Positions 54,358 to 64,000 of a stretch of DNA of 64,000 nt are shown here, in pieces. The position numbers and the translations under genes were made by a program. This stretch comes from CAVZZV01 sp963779845 (GTDB lineage Bacteria > Bacteroidota > Bacteroidia > Bacteroidales > GCA-2748055): NCBI GenBank assembly GCA_963779845.1, contig CAVZZV010000006.1:434001-498000 (forward strand). Reading direction: 5' to 3'. Each line of letters opens with the position of its first letter. Within the stretch, counting starts at the first letter, position 1. The notes below the pieces were generated by a model. It made no database searches. It worked only from the letters and a program-made list of their open reading frames with translations, and was not told the origin of the DNA.

Positions 54358-57300
54358 TTAAAATGAAAATTGAATTCCTACTGAATAGATACGATCTGAC
54401 GGCCAATTGCCATTGTCAGTTCCACGCTGGTGAGTTCCAACTCCTGTCACGTCAGGGTCTGCTCCGGTATATTTAGTTAATGTGAACAGATTCTGTGCAT
54501 TGGCAAATACCCGAATATCATTCATACCTATCGTGCGGATGAATCCTACCGGCACATCATAGGCCAGCTCAATACTTCTTAACCGTAAATAAGACCCTTT
54601 TTCCAACCACCTGTCTGATTCCTGATAATTTTGGGTTAAAGCTACATCACCAAGCGGGACTCCTAATCTGGGATCAGATCCATTGGTATTGTCAGGTGCC
54701 CAGGGATTAAGATCGGCTCTAAAATTAGTATTGTGGTAATTATCAATATTAATACGGGTACTATTATAGATCAGGTAATCAAAAATACCCACTATTTGAA
54801 GGTTTACACTAAAATTATTATACCACCCATTGAATTGCAAACCTGATTGAAGTTTAGGCCAGGGAGAACCTGAGAATTTCCTGTCATCCTGATTTATTGA
54901 ACCGTCATCATTAAGATCGATGAACCGAACATCACCTGGTTTAGCAAGTGGCTGGATAACTTTACCCTCAGAATTCACATGTGACTGAACTTCAGCTTCA
55001 CTTTGAAACAATCCGTCAGTTTGTATAAGATACCATTCACCAATACTGCGTCCTACTTGTGAGCGGGAAACCCCTGTTTGTATATAATCTATTTCTTCTC
55101 CTAAACTGTTCTTTCCCTGATTTCCAACACTGACCACCTCATTTTTTATAGTGGTTATATTGGCCGAAAGACTCCATTTAAAATCATTTTTGGAGTTTTT
55201 ATAGGTCACAACAGCTTCCACACCTGAATTTATAATTCCTCCTGCATTTACAGCAGGATTACCGCCCAGATTCCCTAAATAATCTCCCAGTACCTGATTC
55301 AAAAGAGCATCTTTAGATTCAGAATTATAATATTCCATACTAATATTTATTCTGTTCTCCAACAGTCCCATATCAAATCCGAAATTCTGCATAATTCGAT
55401 TTTCCCATCTAAGATCCTCATTTGTTAATTGCGGTGCATTAGCACCAACATAGGGAAGTTGACCCGGGCCAAAAATTGCTCTTTGGTTTGAATTCAGCAA
55501 AGGAATATAATCCCAGGAATCAACGGTTACGATTCCAAGTTTTCCGACAGAAGCTCTCAATTTTAGCATCGAAATAACATCGGAATTAAAAAAAGACTCA
55601 TTATTCAATTTCCAGGCTAATGCTACAGAAGGGAAAAATCCACTTCGGAAGTCCTTTGCAAACCGAGAGTCCTGATCATAGCGACCTGTTAACGTTATCA
55701 GATAACGATCATCAAATGCATAATTCACCCTTCCCAGGAATCCCTGGGTACGAAAGTGCTGACCTGTGCTCCCGGAACCAGAAGACTCACCTATTCCGGA
55801 ATTTACTTCTTCAAAATAATCGTCTTCAAAACGTTGCAGATCTGTTATGGAAGCGGTTATTCCCCTGCTTTCGTTTTCTTGTATTGAAAATCCTACTACA
55901 CCATTCAAATTATGAAGCGTCCATTTTTTATTAAAATTCAAAGTGTGGTCAAACAGAACACTTGTAAAATTATCTCTGTCTTCAGTAATGCTTGAAGCTC
56001 CCCTACCCATGGTATATCGCCAGATACCATCTTTAAGTATTGTTTTGGTATTACCAAAAGTAGTTTCCATCCCGGCATTAAACTTATAATCCAGCCAGTC
56101 AAAAATCCTAAACTTTAAGAAAATATTCCCGACTGCTTTGGTAGTATTTGTTCGTTGTGGATTAATAAAATTCACTCCGGGGATGTTCCATTGGTAGGTT
56201 ACAGCATCCTCAGAACCAATACCCCATCCCCATGGATTTTCAGGACCAATATATTCCTCAGCTCTCACCGGAATTATAGGTAACATACCAAGCATATCTA
56301 AAAATGGATTTCCCTGGTTTGGATGCTTTCTTCGGGCGTAATTGATTATAAAATTCTCCCCAAATTCAAAACGTCCACGACTACCTGAGGTATTAATCCT
56401 CAAATCCATCCGATCAAAAGAATTCCCTACGATAACTCCCTTATTGTCATAGTATCCGCCCGAGACCAAATATTTACCTGTCTTGGAGCCTCCCGAAATG
56501 GTAACATTATAATCGCTCTGGTATCCGGTACGGGATACTTCATCTACCCAATTGGTGTTATATGGGGGAACGAACGTTTCAGCTGTACCGTCCGGGCCAA
56601 CCACACTGGAGGGGATAGGTAATCCTGAATTCAGATATTGTTGTCTTACAGTCGCAGCATACTGATAGGAATCCATCATTTCGTAGCTTCTGGGCATTTG
56701 CGAAATGCCATGTTTTGCCGAAACCTGGAACCTTGCTGGCCCCTCTTGTCCTTGCCTTGTAGTTATAATTACTACCCCATTTGCTGCTCTGGAACCATAA
56801 ATTGCAGCCGCAGAGGCATCTTTTAATATTTGGATAGACTCAATGTTGTTCGGGCTTACCAAAGGTCCTACCCCGGAAATCATTCCATCAATAACATATA
56901 GTGGATCAGAGTTAAGAAAACTGGCTACACCCCGAATTTCCAATTTAGGTGCCGTTCCTGGATTTCCGGAATTTCTAACAGTAACACCCGGAGTCAAACC
57001 TTGCATAGACTCAGCTATTGAATTTGACATGGTTTTTGTTGTTTCTGATATATCGATTACGGATGTGGCCCCTGTAAGATCACCCTTTCTGACTGATTGG
57101 TATCCGATGACTACAACTTCATCGAGATCGGTAGTAGCTTCTGATAAAACTACATCAATGGTTGACCTGCCGTCTACCGGCACTTCCATTGTCTCCAAAC
57201 CAATAAAAGAAAATACGAGAGTAGCCTCCCTATCCACTCCGGATAAGGAATATTTTCCTTCCATATCGGAAATGGTTCCCGTCTGAGTGCCTTTCACCAG

Positions 57301-57597
57301 AATTGTGGCTCCAGTTACAGGCATACCATCAGCATCCCTGACAAATCCTGTAACCTGCAAAGGCTGCATCGTTGCTTCGGAAGCAATGAACTCACTCTGG
57401 TCTTCAATGGAGGAAAGAATCTCTTTATTGGTAACATCCTTCAGCTCCATGGAAAGTGTGGTACCCTGCGAATAGCTGGTAGTAGCTAAAATATGAAATA
57501 CATTTATCATTAATAGAAGAAGTGTATTTCTTATGATTTTAAAGAATTTTGAGCGGAGTATTTGTTGAATACGGCCCATCGTCAGTAATTTTTTCAT
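54358..57597 (-). CDS. SusC/RagA-like TonB-dependent receptor (pair 1)
   Basis: A 1,079-residue outer-membrane transporter. Order: signal peptide (to about SYSQG), the first part of an STN domain (LSMELKDVTNKEILSSIEDQ), a CarboxypepD_reg-like domain (VTGFVRDADGMPVTGATILV), the TonB box region DEVVVIGYQ, the plug (IRGVASFLNSDPLYVIDGM; ILKDASAAAIYGSRAANGVV) and the barrel ending YSVGIQFSF. The second half of the STN domain is missing. The start at 57597 (MKKLLTM) is chosen from three in-frame Met codons (57678, 57597, 57579). It pairs with the SusD gene 11 bp downstream. Confidence 0.95.
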   Translation of the reverse strand: MKKLLTMGRIQQILRSKFFKIIRNTLLLLMINVFHILATTSYSQGTTLSMELKDVTNKEILSSIEDQSEFIASEATMQPLQVTGFVRDADGMPVTGATILVKGTQTGTISDMEGKYSLSGVDREATLVFSFIGLETMEVPVDGRSTIDVVLSEATTDLDEVVVIGYQSVRKGDLTGATSVIDISETTKTMSNSIAESMQGLTPGVTVRNSGNPGTAPKLEIRGVASFLNSDPLYVIDGMISGVGPLVSPNNIESIQILKDASAAAIYGSRAANGVVIITTRQGQEGPARFQVSAKHGISQMPRSYEMMDSYQYAATVRQQYLNSGLPIPSSVVGPDGTAETFVPPYNTNWVDEVSRTGYQSDYNVTISGGSKTGKYLVSGGYYDNKGVIVGNSFDRMDLRINTSGSRGRFEFGENFIINYARRKHPNQGNPFLDMLGMLPIIPVRAEEYIGPENPWGWGIGSEDAVTYQWNIPGVNFINPQRTNTTKAVGNIFLKFRIFDWLDYKFNAGMETTFGNTKTILKDGIWRYTMGRGASSITEDRDNFTSVLFDHTLNFNKKWTLHNLNGVVGFSIQENESRGITASITDLQRFEDDYFEEVNSGIGESSGSGSTGQHFRTQGFLGRVNYAFDDRYLITLTGRYDQDSRFAKDFRSGFFPSVALAWKLNNESFFNSDVISMLKLRASVGKLGIVTVDSWDYIPLLNSNQRAIFGPGQLPYVGANAPQLTNEDLRWENRIMQNFGFDMGLLENRINISMEYYNSESKDALLNQVLGDYLGNLGGNPAVNAGGIINSGVEAVVTYKNSKNDFKWSLSANITTIKNEVVSVGNQGKNSLGEEIDYIQTGVSRSQVGRSIGEWYLIQTDGLFQSEAEVQSHVNSEGKVIQPLAKPGDVRFIDLNDDGSINQDDRKFSGSPWPKLQSGLQFNGWYNNFSVNLQIVGIFDYLIYNSTRINIDNYHNTNFRADLNPWAPDNTNGSDPRLGVPLGDVALTQNYQESDRWLEKGSYLRLRSIELAYDVPVGFIRTIGMNDIRVFANAQNLFTLTKYTGADPDVTGVGTHQRGTDNGNWPSDRIYSVGIQFSF

Positions 57598-58336
57598 AAA
57601 TTTACATGTTTTTAGTTTTAATAAACATAGTTGTTTGTACTCAATGTCCGAACTGAAAGTCCGGGGAAAACGTTTCAACGTTTTTCGATTGTTTCTCTGG
57701 ATTTATGTCATAAATATAATATTTAGATTTAAATTCTGCATCCAGGCCTCATTGTAGCACCTACCTTACCAATAAACTTCAAAATATTAAATGTGACGTT
57801 TTTTTGATAATCCTTTTTTGAACCATTCTTCGACGCGTCTTCCTTCTTCTATTTTCTGCCCTTCTAGGCTATCCTCTTGATCTTTACAAAGCCATAAAAG
57901 GGTTATTTAAATCCATTCAAAATTAGCAAATTTTCTAATATGGAAATCATAATTAACAATATTCTATAATATTTAGTAAAAAAATTTATTTCAACAAACT
58001 AAAATGAAGTATTATTTTGATATTCTCCTGTTTGTCAGTATCTTAATAGATTCATCAAATCTATTTAAATTTTTGATCCACCAAGAATCAAAAAACTTAT
58101 ATAACACAAATTTTCAATGTGATAAAATGTTAAATACCAAGGAAGAGGAGATTTCGGCATCCTAACTTTTTCCTGTTTTTGTCCAATCGAGAGCGGATCC
58201 CTTTTTGCAGCTAGGCAGTGTCGATTCGAACAGAATTTCTTGTCTGGTTGTTTTGCGCGGTGCAACTAACCTACAACAGAATTGCTATGGAAAATTCCCT
58301 ATTCATTCGATATTAAAAGAGTGGCACATCGTATTT
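57598..58336. other. Intergenic region inside the PUL
   Basis: About 740 bp between the second sulfatase and the first SusC, both on the minus strand. It must hold the promoter of SusC pair 1. I see no TAnnTTTG on the minus strand. A 66-codon frame at 58065-58265 has no recognisable family and no supporting start site. The stretch 58140-58270 is less A/T-rich than its surroundings and could be a remnant, but I cannot identify it. Confidence 0.5.
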
Positions 58337-59863
58337 CTAATTTCTGTTTTTTGATTTATACCAAACTTCATAATCCGGACTTTCATTCTTAACAGGAAGC
58401 GAAGCATCTATTGAGGCTAACCACATTTTTAATTCGCTTAAAAGTTTTGAAGCTACTTCAGGTTCCTCTTTTGAGAGATCCCTGCCCTCACCAGGGTCCT
58501 TTGCTAAATTAAACAACTCAATCCGCTCCCCCAATATGAGTTTACCGTAAGGTTCATTTTCAACTGGTACATACTCTCGTGTGTCAAGATAATCGCCGTA
58601 ATAATAAATAAGCTTATAATCTCCCTGACGGATTGCACTCGATGGAGTTTTACCATAATCATGAATATAGTGTGGGTGATGCCAAAATATACTTTTTCGT
58701 TTTAACTTTCCGGATTGGGTCATTAAAGGCACCAGGCTCTCTCCATCCAAAACCTTGTCCTGAGAAATATTTCCCATTGCCAGATCTTTGAAAGTAGCAT
58801 ACATATCGACAATATGTACAGGCTCACCATTTTTAGTACCTCCTTGAATAATATCCGGCCAATGCATAATTAAGGGAACACGTATCCCACCTTCATATAA
58901 GACACCTTTAGCTCCACGAAGCGGACTATTATCCCAGGCACGATTTAGAGCTCCATTGTCAGAGTTAAAAACGATTAAGGTTTTTCCCAACAAATTCATT
59001 TCATCCAGTCCATCAATTAATCTTCCTATTTCATCATCAAGATAATTGATCATAGCCAGATATTGAGCCGTTGGTCTTTCCTTTACATTTCCAAATCTAT
59101 TTGTCGACTCCTGATAGCCCATGTTTACAAATTTCCGGACGAGGCTATCCGGTGCCTGCAAAGGAGTATGAATATTAAAATAGGAAAGATAAACGAAAAA
59201 TGGATGATTTTTATTTTCTCTTATAAATTCCAGGGTTTCATTGGTTTGTTCAGGGGTTGCTTTGTCTTTATCAACCTGATCCCAGGGTTTTTCCTCAGCC
59301 TTACCCACGAAGTCGAATCCATATTTTGTTCTTTTTGCTTCAGCACTAGTATTTCCTATGCCCCATTTCCCACTAATTGCTGTAATGTATCCTGCATCCT
59401 GAAACATATTCGCGATGGTATAATTGTCTTCAGGCAGTTCAGACAGGGGTTCAGGAGTTAAAAGAGGAGCATAAGGGTAAACCCGGTTTGTATGTACCTG
59501 AGTTAACCCCGTACGGGCACCGTACTGTCCTGACAAGAATTCGGCCCGGGTTGGCAAACACTCTGGCGCTACATAAGCCTCTGTAAACATCATACCATTT
59601 TCTGCCAGCTCATCAATATGAGGGGTGGAAATATAAGGATTACCATAACAGGAAAGACCATTCCATGCCATATCATCAACAAGAATGAAAATGACATTGG
59701 GTTTTTCGGTTATTCCAGAGACCTTTTCGGAGCGGTTTTTTTTACTGGTGGCTGAATTACAAGCTACTAATAAAGAAAAGAAAGTAATGACACAAGCAAT
59801 ATGTAAAATGGATAAGTTGAATTCTTTTTGCTTGTTAAATATGATTTTAAAAGAATCTGGCAT
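58337..59863 (-). CDS. Lipoprotein sulfatase, S1 family (second)
   Basis: A 508-residue type I sulfatase with lipobox LLVAC (Cys35). Metal residues are in FILVDDMAWNG (Asp63, Asp64); the formylglycine motif is CLPTRAEFLSGQ with Cys102, a CxPxR variant with Thr in place of the usual Ser. GKWGIG and NSDNGA carry further ligands. It belongs to a different subgroup from the sulfatase at 47232-48782, judging by length and motif context, so the two probably remove sulfate from different positions. It is downstream of SusCD pair 2, separated by a hairpin. Confidence 0.93.
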   Translation of the reverse strand: MPDSFKIIFNKQKEFNLSILHIACVITFFSLLVACNSATSKKNRSEKVSGITEKPNVIFILVDDMAWNGLSCYGNPYISTPHIDELAENGMMFTEAYVAPECLPTRAEFLSGQYGARTGLTQVHTNRVYPYAPLLTPEPLSELPEDNYTIANMFQDAGYITAISGKWGIGNTSAEAKRTKYGFDFVGKAEEKPWDQVDKDKATPEQTNETLEFIRENKNHPFFVYLSYFNIHTPLQAPDSLVRKFVNMGYQESTNRFGNVKERPTAQYLAMINYLDDEIGRLIDGLDEMNLLGKTLIVFNSDNGALNRAWDNSPLRGAKGVLYEGGIRVPLIMHWPDIIQGGTKNGEPVHIVDMYATFKDLAMGNISQDKVLDGESLVPLMTQSGKLKRKSIFWHHPHYIHDYGKTPSSAIRQGDYKLIYYYGDYLDTREYVPVENEPYGKLILGERIELFNLAKDPGEGRDLSKEEPEVASKLLSELKMWLASIDASLPVKNESPDYEVWYKSKNRN

Positions 59864-59907
59864 ATTTAAACTATAAAGATGATTTTGAAAATATGTCGAT
59901 AAACTTT

Positions 59908-59949
59908 AGCTGATAGAATTGATTTTTTCATTATTCAATTCTATCAGCT
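59908..59949 (-). repeat. Perfect 15-bp inverted repeat between SusD pair 2 and the sulfatase
   Basis: AGCTGATAGAATTGA (59908-59922) is exactly complementary to TCAATTCTATCAGCT (59935-59949), with a 12-base loop. It lies 50 bases after the SusD stop and 45 bases before the sulfatase start. No T run follows on the minus strand, so it may be an mRNA-processing or stabilising hairpin rather than a full terminator. Confidence 0.8.
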
Positions 59950-59998
59950 TATTATAATCTGGACAAATTTTAAATCAATATAAAATTTTAATATTTAA

Positions 59999-61483
59999 CT
60001 AAAAGCCCGGATTTTGTACCAAAAGCGGATTTGCATCTATTGCAGATTGTGGAATCGGAAACCACACATGGTTTTCAGTGGCATTGCTAATCCCACGGTT
60101 CTTTGCGTATTCAATAAATTTACCCATGCGTATTAAGTCTCTTCTTCTTTTGCCTTCATACCAAAATTCCCAACGGCGTTCTTTTAGTATTTGTTCCCTT
60201 ACTGCTTCTTTTGATAGAAAATTAGCTAATTGCAGATCTTCTGTCAAGCCAGCTCTATTCCTGATTTGGTTTATCAAATCAATCGATTCCTGATTTGGGT
60301 AACTTAATTCATTTAGTGCTTCAGCCCGGGAAAGCAGGATGTCTGCATATCTTATCATTGGAACATCATTTCCATGCTGAGCTCCTGTCCCCTCAGGATC
60401 GGGTGGATATTTAATGGCACGTGTAGCATCTGTATAATCTGTTAACAAATTAACCGTATCGTTAGCCGAATTTATATATTTAGTAAGAATCCTGCTCTTT
60501 CTTTCATCTTGAGGATCAAAGCTATAATAGAATTCATCATAGAGACGATATTGTGATGCGTAATTAGCCCATTGTTCATTCACAACACCATTTAATTCTC
60601 CATCAAGTCCGACTTTATACCCCCAGGGTAACGCTGTGGGTAAAAGAACATTACAATTTCCCTGATTGGCCAATTTTGTTTTAACTAAAATGAATTCACT
60701 GTTTTGTTCATTTTCCAGAGCAAACAAATCGGTATAACTTGGAACCAGACTAAAATCTTCACTTAGTATTATATCTTCTGCAATATCTGCACATTTTTGC
60801 CATTCATGATTATTCAGGTACCAGTCGCTCAGCAATGCCTGAGCTCCTCCGCTATGAACTCTTCCATAAGCCGGCTCATTGCCTGGAGCAGGGAGGTCGG
60901 GAATTACTTCCAATAATTGAGTTTCAATAAACTCAGCAAATTCTTCGGTAGTGGCTTTTGCAAGCTCCAATGGATCACTTTGGCTCTTTCTTATTGGCAA
61001 AGGACCATACTGATTCCATAATTGATAGTATGCCCACACCCGCATGAATTTAGATTCTGCCAGTAATTGAGTTCTCTCTATTTCACTATTAAACCCACTA
61101 GCATTCTCAACATTCTCAATAATAATATTTGCATCTCTGATAACCTCCCAGTATTCTATCCAGTCAAAAGCTTCAAGGGTACTTGATGCATCCCATCTAA
61201 AACCAATTAGAGGTCCGGCAGTTCCATTTTCACCACCTCCTGTTTGCCACAAAATATCAGTAGTCATTTCTCCCCGTTTTACGATATTTCTGGTTCTTAT
61301 ATTACCATTATTTCTTCCATATGCATCGGCAAGCACCGATTCAAGACCTTGTTTATTACTCAGTAAATTACCCGAGGCAAATTGAGAGTACACAGGTTCT
61401 TCCAATATGTTTTCACAGCCCTGCAATGCAAAGAATGCAGCTATTAAAACAATGGATATTTTGACAATATGCGATGATTTCAT
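59999..61483 (-). CDS. SusD/RagB-like nutrient-uptake lipoprotein (pair 2)
   Basis: A 494-residue SusD homologue with lipobox FALQGC (Cys23). Characteristic parts: FMRVWAYYQLWNQYGPLPIR (about 146-165), the helical repeat core, MIRYADILLSRAEALNELS, and the C-terminal ERRWEFWYEGKRRRDLIRMG followed by WFPIPQSAIDANP. It starts 26 bp after the SusC of the same pair. It differs strongly from pair 1, so the two pairs probably bind different glycans or different fragments of one glycan. Confidence 0.95.
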   Translation of the reverse strand: MKSSHIVKISIVLIAAFFALQGCENILEEPVYSQFASGNLLSNKQGLESVLADAYGRNNGNIRTRNIVKRGEMTTDILWQTGGGENGTAGPLIGFRWDASSTLEAFDWIEYWEVIRDANIIIENVENASGFNSEIERTQLLAESKFMRVWAYYQLWNQYGPLPIRKSQSDPLELAKATTEEFAEFIETQLLEVIPDLPAPGNEPAYGRVHSGGAQALLSDWYLNNHEWQKCADIAEDIILSEDFSLVPSYTDLFALENEQNSEFILVKTKLANQGNCNVLLPTALPWGYKVGLDGELNGVVNEQWANYASQYRLYDEFYYSFDPQDERKSRILTKYINSANDTVNLLTDYTDATRAIKYPPDPEGTGAQHGNDVPMIRYADILLSRAEALNELSYPNQESIDLINQIRNRAGLTEDLQLANFLSKEAVREQILKERRWEFWYEGKRRRDLIRMGKFIEYAKNRGISNATENHVWFPIPQSAIDANPLLVQNPGF

Positions 61484-61509
61484 ATCAAATATTTTATTAG
61501 TTAATAAAT

Positions 61510-64000
61510 TTAAAAGTCAAGCTTAATCCCAAATAATATCGTTCTTGCTGTAGGATAGGCATTAAAATCTATCCTGAAATTCGGGTTATTGTTTGGATTA
61601 ACAGAGGGGTCTAAACCTATATAATCAGTAAAAGTGAAAAGGTTCTCCCCAGTTACATAAACCTGAACAGATTGAACAGATTGAATTATTTTGGGCAAAG
61701 TATAACTTAATCTTACTGTTTTCAGTCGTACATAAGAAGCATCAAGCAGAGTCTGAGTATTCGCCACCCTTCTTCCAAATTTTAAAGGATCAACAAAGGA
61801 AGGATATTTATTTGTTGGATTGTCAGGAGTCCACCGGTTCAAGTATGGTTCGGAAAATTTATTCCTTCTGAAGTTTATTGGGAAATAATTATCGATTAAA
61901 TTACCATTTAACATATCCACTCCTTCTACTCCCTCAATAAAAACAAATAAATTAAAGTTTTTGTAGGTAAAGGTATTTCCTAATGACCATTGAAAATCAG
62001 GAAAGGAATTTCCCAACACTACCCTGTCCTTATCGTCAATGATTCCATTATCGTCCTGATCAACATATTTCATATCCCCGGGATTATAATCTTCTGAGAA
62101 ACCGCTAAAATCATCACCTTCCTGCCATATTCCGTCAACTTCCCATCCGTAATATGAGTTCAGAGGAACTCCAGGTTTAATAATAGCAACCTGGGTTACG
62201 TGGGTATAACCTGCACCGACAATTATTTCAGGAATGTTCCCCAAATCTTTAACCTCATTCTTCATGGCCGTAAAAGTAATATCGGTTCTCCAACTGAAAT
62301 CTTTAGAGGTAAGGTTCACACTATTTAAGAAAAATTCAAATCCTTTATTGTTAATCTGCCCAACATTGGATAATATACTGTTAAACCCTGTTGACTGAGG
62401 CACAGGCAAATCCAGCAGCATATTGGTAGTTTGTTTTTGAAAATAATCTAATCCACCATTTATCCTGTTATTAAATAGTCCAAAATCCAGTCCAATGTCT
62501 ATTTGCTCTGTCGTTTCCCATTTAAGGTCAGGATTGGGAATTCTTGAAGGTGCAGTAGCTGAAACAGGACTACCTCCCCATATTGGGGATACTCCACCAC
62601 TAAAAGTACTTACTGCGGGGTAATTTCCAATTTCCTGGTTTCCGGTTTGTCCCCAGCTTGCTCTTAATTTCAATGAATTAATAAAATCATTGTCCTGGAG
62701 GAAATCTTCATTTGATATTTTCCATGCTAAGGCTGCGGATGGAAAAAACCCAAACTTATTATTTTCACCAAACCTGGATGACCCATCTGCTCTTACTGTG
62801 GCAGTTAAAAGGTATTTGTCGTTTAACGAATAGTTGACACGACCAATATATGAGGCAAGTCTGTTGCCTGTTAAATAATTGCTTATGTCGAACGTTTGCT
62901 GGTTTCCAATTCCCAGGTTGTTAGCCCCAAGTGATTCATTTGGGAAATCGGATGCCTGATTACTTAACCCATTAGTTGAGAATTTCTGGTAAGTAGCTCC
63001 AATCAATGTATTAAGGGAATGAATCCCAAAAGATTTATTATAATTCAGCGTACCTTCAACTAGATAATTACTTTTTTCAACATTTTGGTTTGCTGCAACT
63101 CCACCGTTCTCTCTGCCTGTTTTAGTCAAACTTGAAATAAAACTTTTTCTGCTTTCATTTACAAAATCAGTTCCTAAATTTATTTTAGCAGATAGGGCCT
63201 TAGTAAAATGATACTCACCATAAAAGGAGGCCAACATGCGATTTGTATTGGCGGTGGATTCCATTCCTTCCGCTAAAGCTACAGGATTATCAACAGTTAA
63301 CAAAGGTGAGGTTATATAATTTCCCTCATCATCCAATATCGCTAAGGTAGGATCAAAATTGTAGGCCGAATAAAGAGGTCCTGCCCATTCATTTATCCCA
63401 AAACCATTAGCTATAAAGTTATCCTCAGTGAAGGATCCCGAGGCATTAAACCCAACACTGAATTTATCAGTCAAGTCAGATTTAAGATTAATCCTTGTCC
63501 CATACCTGCTGAAATCAGTATTTTTCATAATACCTTCCTGATTCATATAATTCATGGAGATATAATAAGTGGTTTTTTGGGTACCGCCTGAAAAAGATAT
63601 CTGATGATCCTGAACCAGGGCATTCGGATTATTAATTTCATCCTGCCAATCGGTACCTTTTCCATCATTAGCAATTTCACCCACTCTGGAAGCTTCGCTT
63701 TCACCACCTGCATCAACAATCGCATTTAAAACACTTTTATATTCCTGCGCATTTAACAATTCTAATTTATTGGCGCGATTCTGGACACCAAAATAACCCT
63801 GATAACTAATTTTCATTTTTTCATTCAGCCCTGACTTTGTAGTTATTAATATTACACCATTTGCCCCTCTGGACCCATAAATAGCAGTTGCGGAGGCATC
63901 TTTTAATATTTCAATAGACTCAATATCTGAAGGATTTATAGAAGATAAAGGGTTCCTTGGGCTACGATTATTATTAAATGATGATAATGATGCTGAACCA
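61510..64000 (-). CDS. SusC/RagA-like TonB-dependent receptor (pair 2), 5' end outside the window
   Basis: The coding frame runs from TAA at 61510 through the last base of the window. The visible part begins inside the plug domain (INPSDIESIEILKDASATAI, then YGSRGANGVILITTKSG) and continues through the barrel to ARTILFGIKLDF. The Met at 63816 is internal. The missing part should hold the signal peptide, CarboxypepD_reg-like domain and TonB box. It is followed by its SusD partner. Confidence 0.95.
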   Translation of the reverse strand, partial: GSASLSSFNNNRSPRNPLSSINPSDIESIEILKDASATAIYGSRGANGVILITTKSGLNEKMKISYQGYFGVQNRANKLELLNAQEYKSVLNAIVDAGGESEASRVGEIANDGKGTDWQDEINNPNALVQDHQISFSGGTQKTTYYISMNYMNQEGIMKNTDFSRYGTRINLKSDLTDKFSVGFNASGSFTEDNFIANGFGINEWAGPLYSAYNFDPTLAILDDEGNYITSPLLTVDNPVALAEGMESTANTNRMLASFYGEYHFTKALSAKINLGTDFVNESRKSFISSLTKTGRENGGVAANQNVEKSNYLVEGTLNYNKSFGIHSLNTLIGATYQKFSTNGLSNQASDFPNESLGANNLGIGNQQTFDISNYLTGNRLASYIGRVNYSLNDKYLLTATVRADGSSRFGENNKFGFFPSAALAWKISNEDFLQDNDFINSLKLRASWGQTGNQEIGNYPAVSTFSGGVSPIWGGSPVSATAPSRIPNPDLKWETTEQIDIGLDFGLFNNRINGGLDYFQKQTTNMLLDLPVPQSTGFNSILSNVGQINNKGFEFFLNSVNLTSKDFSWRTDITFTAMKNEVKDLGNIPEIIVGAGYTHVTQVAIIKPGVPLNSYYGWEVDGIWQEGDDFSGFSEDYNPGDMKYVDQDDNGIIDDKDRVVLGNSFPDFQWSLGNTFTYKNFNLFVFIEGVEGVDMLNGNLIDNYFPINFRRNKFSEPYLNRWTPDNPTNKYPSFVDPLKFGRRVANTQTLLDASYVRLKTVRLSYTLPKIIQSVQSVQVYVTGENLFTFTDYIGLDPSVNPNNNPNFRIDFNAYPTARTILFGIKLDF

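Noticed and set aside
58065..58265. 66-codon minus-strand frame in the PUL intergenic region
   Set aside because: No family, signal or ribosome-binding support; neighbouring frames show no transposase or other remnant that I can identify.
1..64000. tRNA genes, rRNA genes, insertion sequences, prophage genes and integrases
   Set aside because: I looked for them through the window and saw none; the accessory island at 27.5-31.5 kb has no recombinase gene.

Overview
The window reads as chromosomal DNA of a Bacteroidota bacterium, most likely an anaerobic or facultative, polysaccharide-degrading member of the Bacteroidales/Marinilabiliales type. The support is: two SusC/SusD pairs, a type IX secretion (T9SS) C-terminal sorting domain, a short primary sigma factor without region 1.1, a Rho with a long low-complexity insertion, DUF4199 and DUF5777 proteins, pyruvate:ferredoxin oxidoreductase, and several exact matches to the Bacteroidota promoter element TAnnTTTG.

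Layout. 1-7.5 kb: end of GAPDH, a SiaC-like phosphoprotein with an ABC permease, a tightly coupled acyl-CoA reductase/miaA/Nudix operon, and a coupled DUF4199/GT2/GT4 envelope-glycan operon. 7.5-13.5 kb: the SRP RNA gene with a textbook promoter, then the branched-chain amino acid operon ilvD-ilvB-ilvN-ilvC, preceded by a short Ile/Val/Leu-rich leader peptide and an attenuator. 13.7-21 kb: a beta-helix carbohydrate-active protein, an outer-membrane protein, a LytS/LytTR two-component pair, a rhomboid protease and TsaC. 21-27.5 kb: TrkH/TrkA potassium uptake, ComEC and a dihydroorotate-dehydrogenase-like protein. 27.5-31.5 kb: a small accessory island of short repeats, three copies (one intact, two broken) of a T9SS-secreted protein gene, a 448-bp direct repeat and a HigBA-type toxin-antitoxin remnant. 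31.5-40.8 kb: core genes def, ruvX, nifJ, rho, rpoD, rpe. 40.8-44 kb: a periplasmic/outer-membrane cytochrome cluster (YceI, DUF5777, two haem-motif lipoproteins). 44-47 kb: an M16 protease. 47-64 kb: a polysaccharide utilisation locus on the minus strand with two SusCD pairs, two lipoprotein sulfatases, a CBM9-like lipoprotein, a 743-residue lipoprotein of unrecognised family and a decayed relative of its C-terminus. The sulfatases suggest a sulfated glycan substrate.

Four genes (GT2, ilvC, nifJ and a cytochrome lipoprotein) are each broken by a single-base shift, three of them in clear homopolymer runs. Because at least two are normally important metabolic genes, sequencing or assembly error is the likeliest explanation. 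The decayed copies in the island and in the PUL carry several lesions each and look like true pseudogenes.

The observations most worth following are the ilv leader/attenuator, whose leader stop codon lies inside the antiterminator strand; the unrecognised PUL enzyme and its pseudogene; the repeat-flanked T9SS/HigBA island; the CX4CH haem motifs; and the SusC with an internally deleted STN domain.
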